A stretch of DNA of 30,109 nucleotides from Setaria digitata. Lineage: Eukaryota; Nematoda; Chromadorea; Rhabditida; Setariidae. The DNA lies in NCBI GenBank assembly GCA_003640385.1, contig RCAB01000642.1, positions 1 through 30,109 of the forward strand. Reading direction: 5' to 3'. Both the position numbers and the translations under genes were made by a program. The notes beneath the pieces were generated by a model. The model worked only from the letters and a program-made list of their open reading frames with translations. It did no database searches and had not been told where the DNA came from. Positions 30,052 through 30,109 of this stretch are shown piece by piece. The stretch's first letter is position 1; every line of letters begins with the position of its first letter.

Positions 30052-30109
30052 TCCATTTTCAAGCGTTAACTTATTGGTAAGACTGTCTAAAACGAAGATA
30101 CGATAATTG

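Noticed and set aside
1..30109. Bacterial endosymbiont insert, CRISPR array or intact transposon
   Set aside because: No prokaryotic-style gene, regularly spaced repeat array, transposase or reverse-transcriptase motif was visible on either strand.

Overview
The window looks like nuclear DNA of a nematode, most likely an AT-rich spirurid or filarial-type worm. The clue is the splice signals of the one clear gene: acceptors read T-rich followed by TTTCAG or TTCTAG, exons are small (about 100-200 bases), introns range from 86 bases to about 1.7 kb, and the exons are visibly richer in G+C than their AT-rich surroundings. I recognised no bacterial operon, ribosomal RNA, tRNA, CRISPR array or intact transposon. 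The species assignment is inference from composition and splice sites only.

The only gene I can assemble with confidence lies on the + strand at 19979-24782. Seven exons join in one frame (1137 bases, 378 codons plus stop). They encode the C-terminal part of a type I single-pass membrane protein: a short proline-rich, cysteine-containing juxtamembrane segment, one membrane helix, a very basic stop-transfer, and a cytoplasmic tail of roughly 290 residues. The tail carries a YEEI tyrosine motif, a polyproline stretch, a Ser/Asp/Gly-rich linker and a C-terminal T-Y-V that fits a class I PDZ ligand. One intron appears to use a GC donor, and exon 6 has two in-frame donors 69 bases apart. I could not find the upstream exons that carry the start codon and signal peptide, and I do not recognise the family.

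The rest of the window (about 1-17 kb and 25-30 kb) is mostly AT-rich intergenic or intronic sequence. It contains scattered short blocks that look coding and sit next to plausible splice sites, mainly on the - strand: 0.78-3.7 kb, 7.28-9.8 kb, the self-contained 100-codon ORF at 12692-12994, and 16729-16929. On the + strand there are blocks at 13290-13409 and at the right edge (29810-30051), where a good acceptor opens a G+C-richer stretch. These are candidates, not established genes: in DNA with this composition, open frames of 50-100 codons are expected by chance a few times per 30 kb.

Two places marked by single Ns (16996/17141 and 26133) are flanked by near-identical duplicated or inverted copies of neighbouring sequence. 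They are probably assembly errors. Repeats include a long AT microsatellite inside intron 4 of the membrane-protein gene, a perfect 35-base palindrome at 11272-11306, an in-frame 81-base-spaced repeat at 6326-6433 with a weaker relative near 12150, and a 30-base tandem duplication at 16877-16936.
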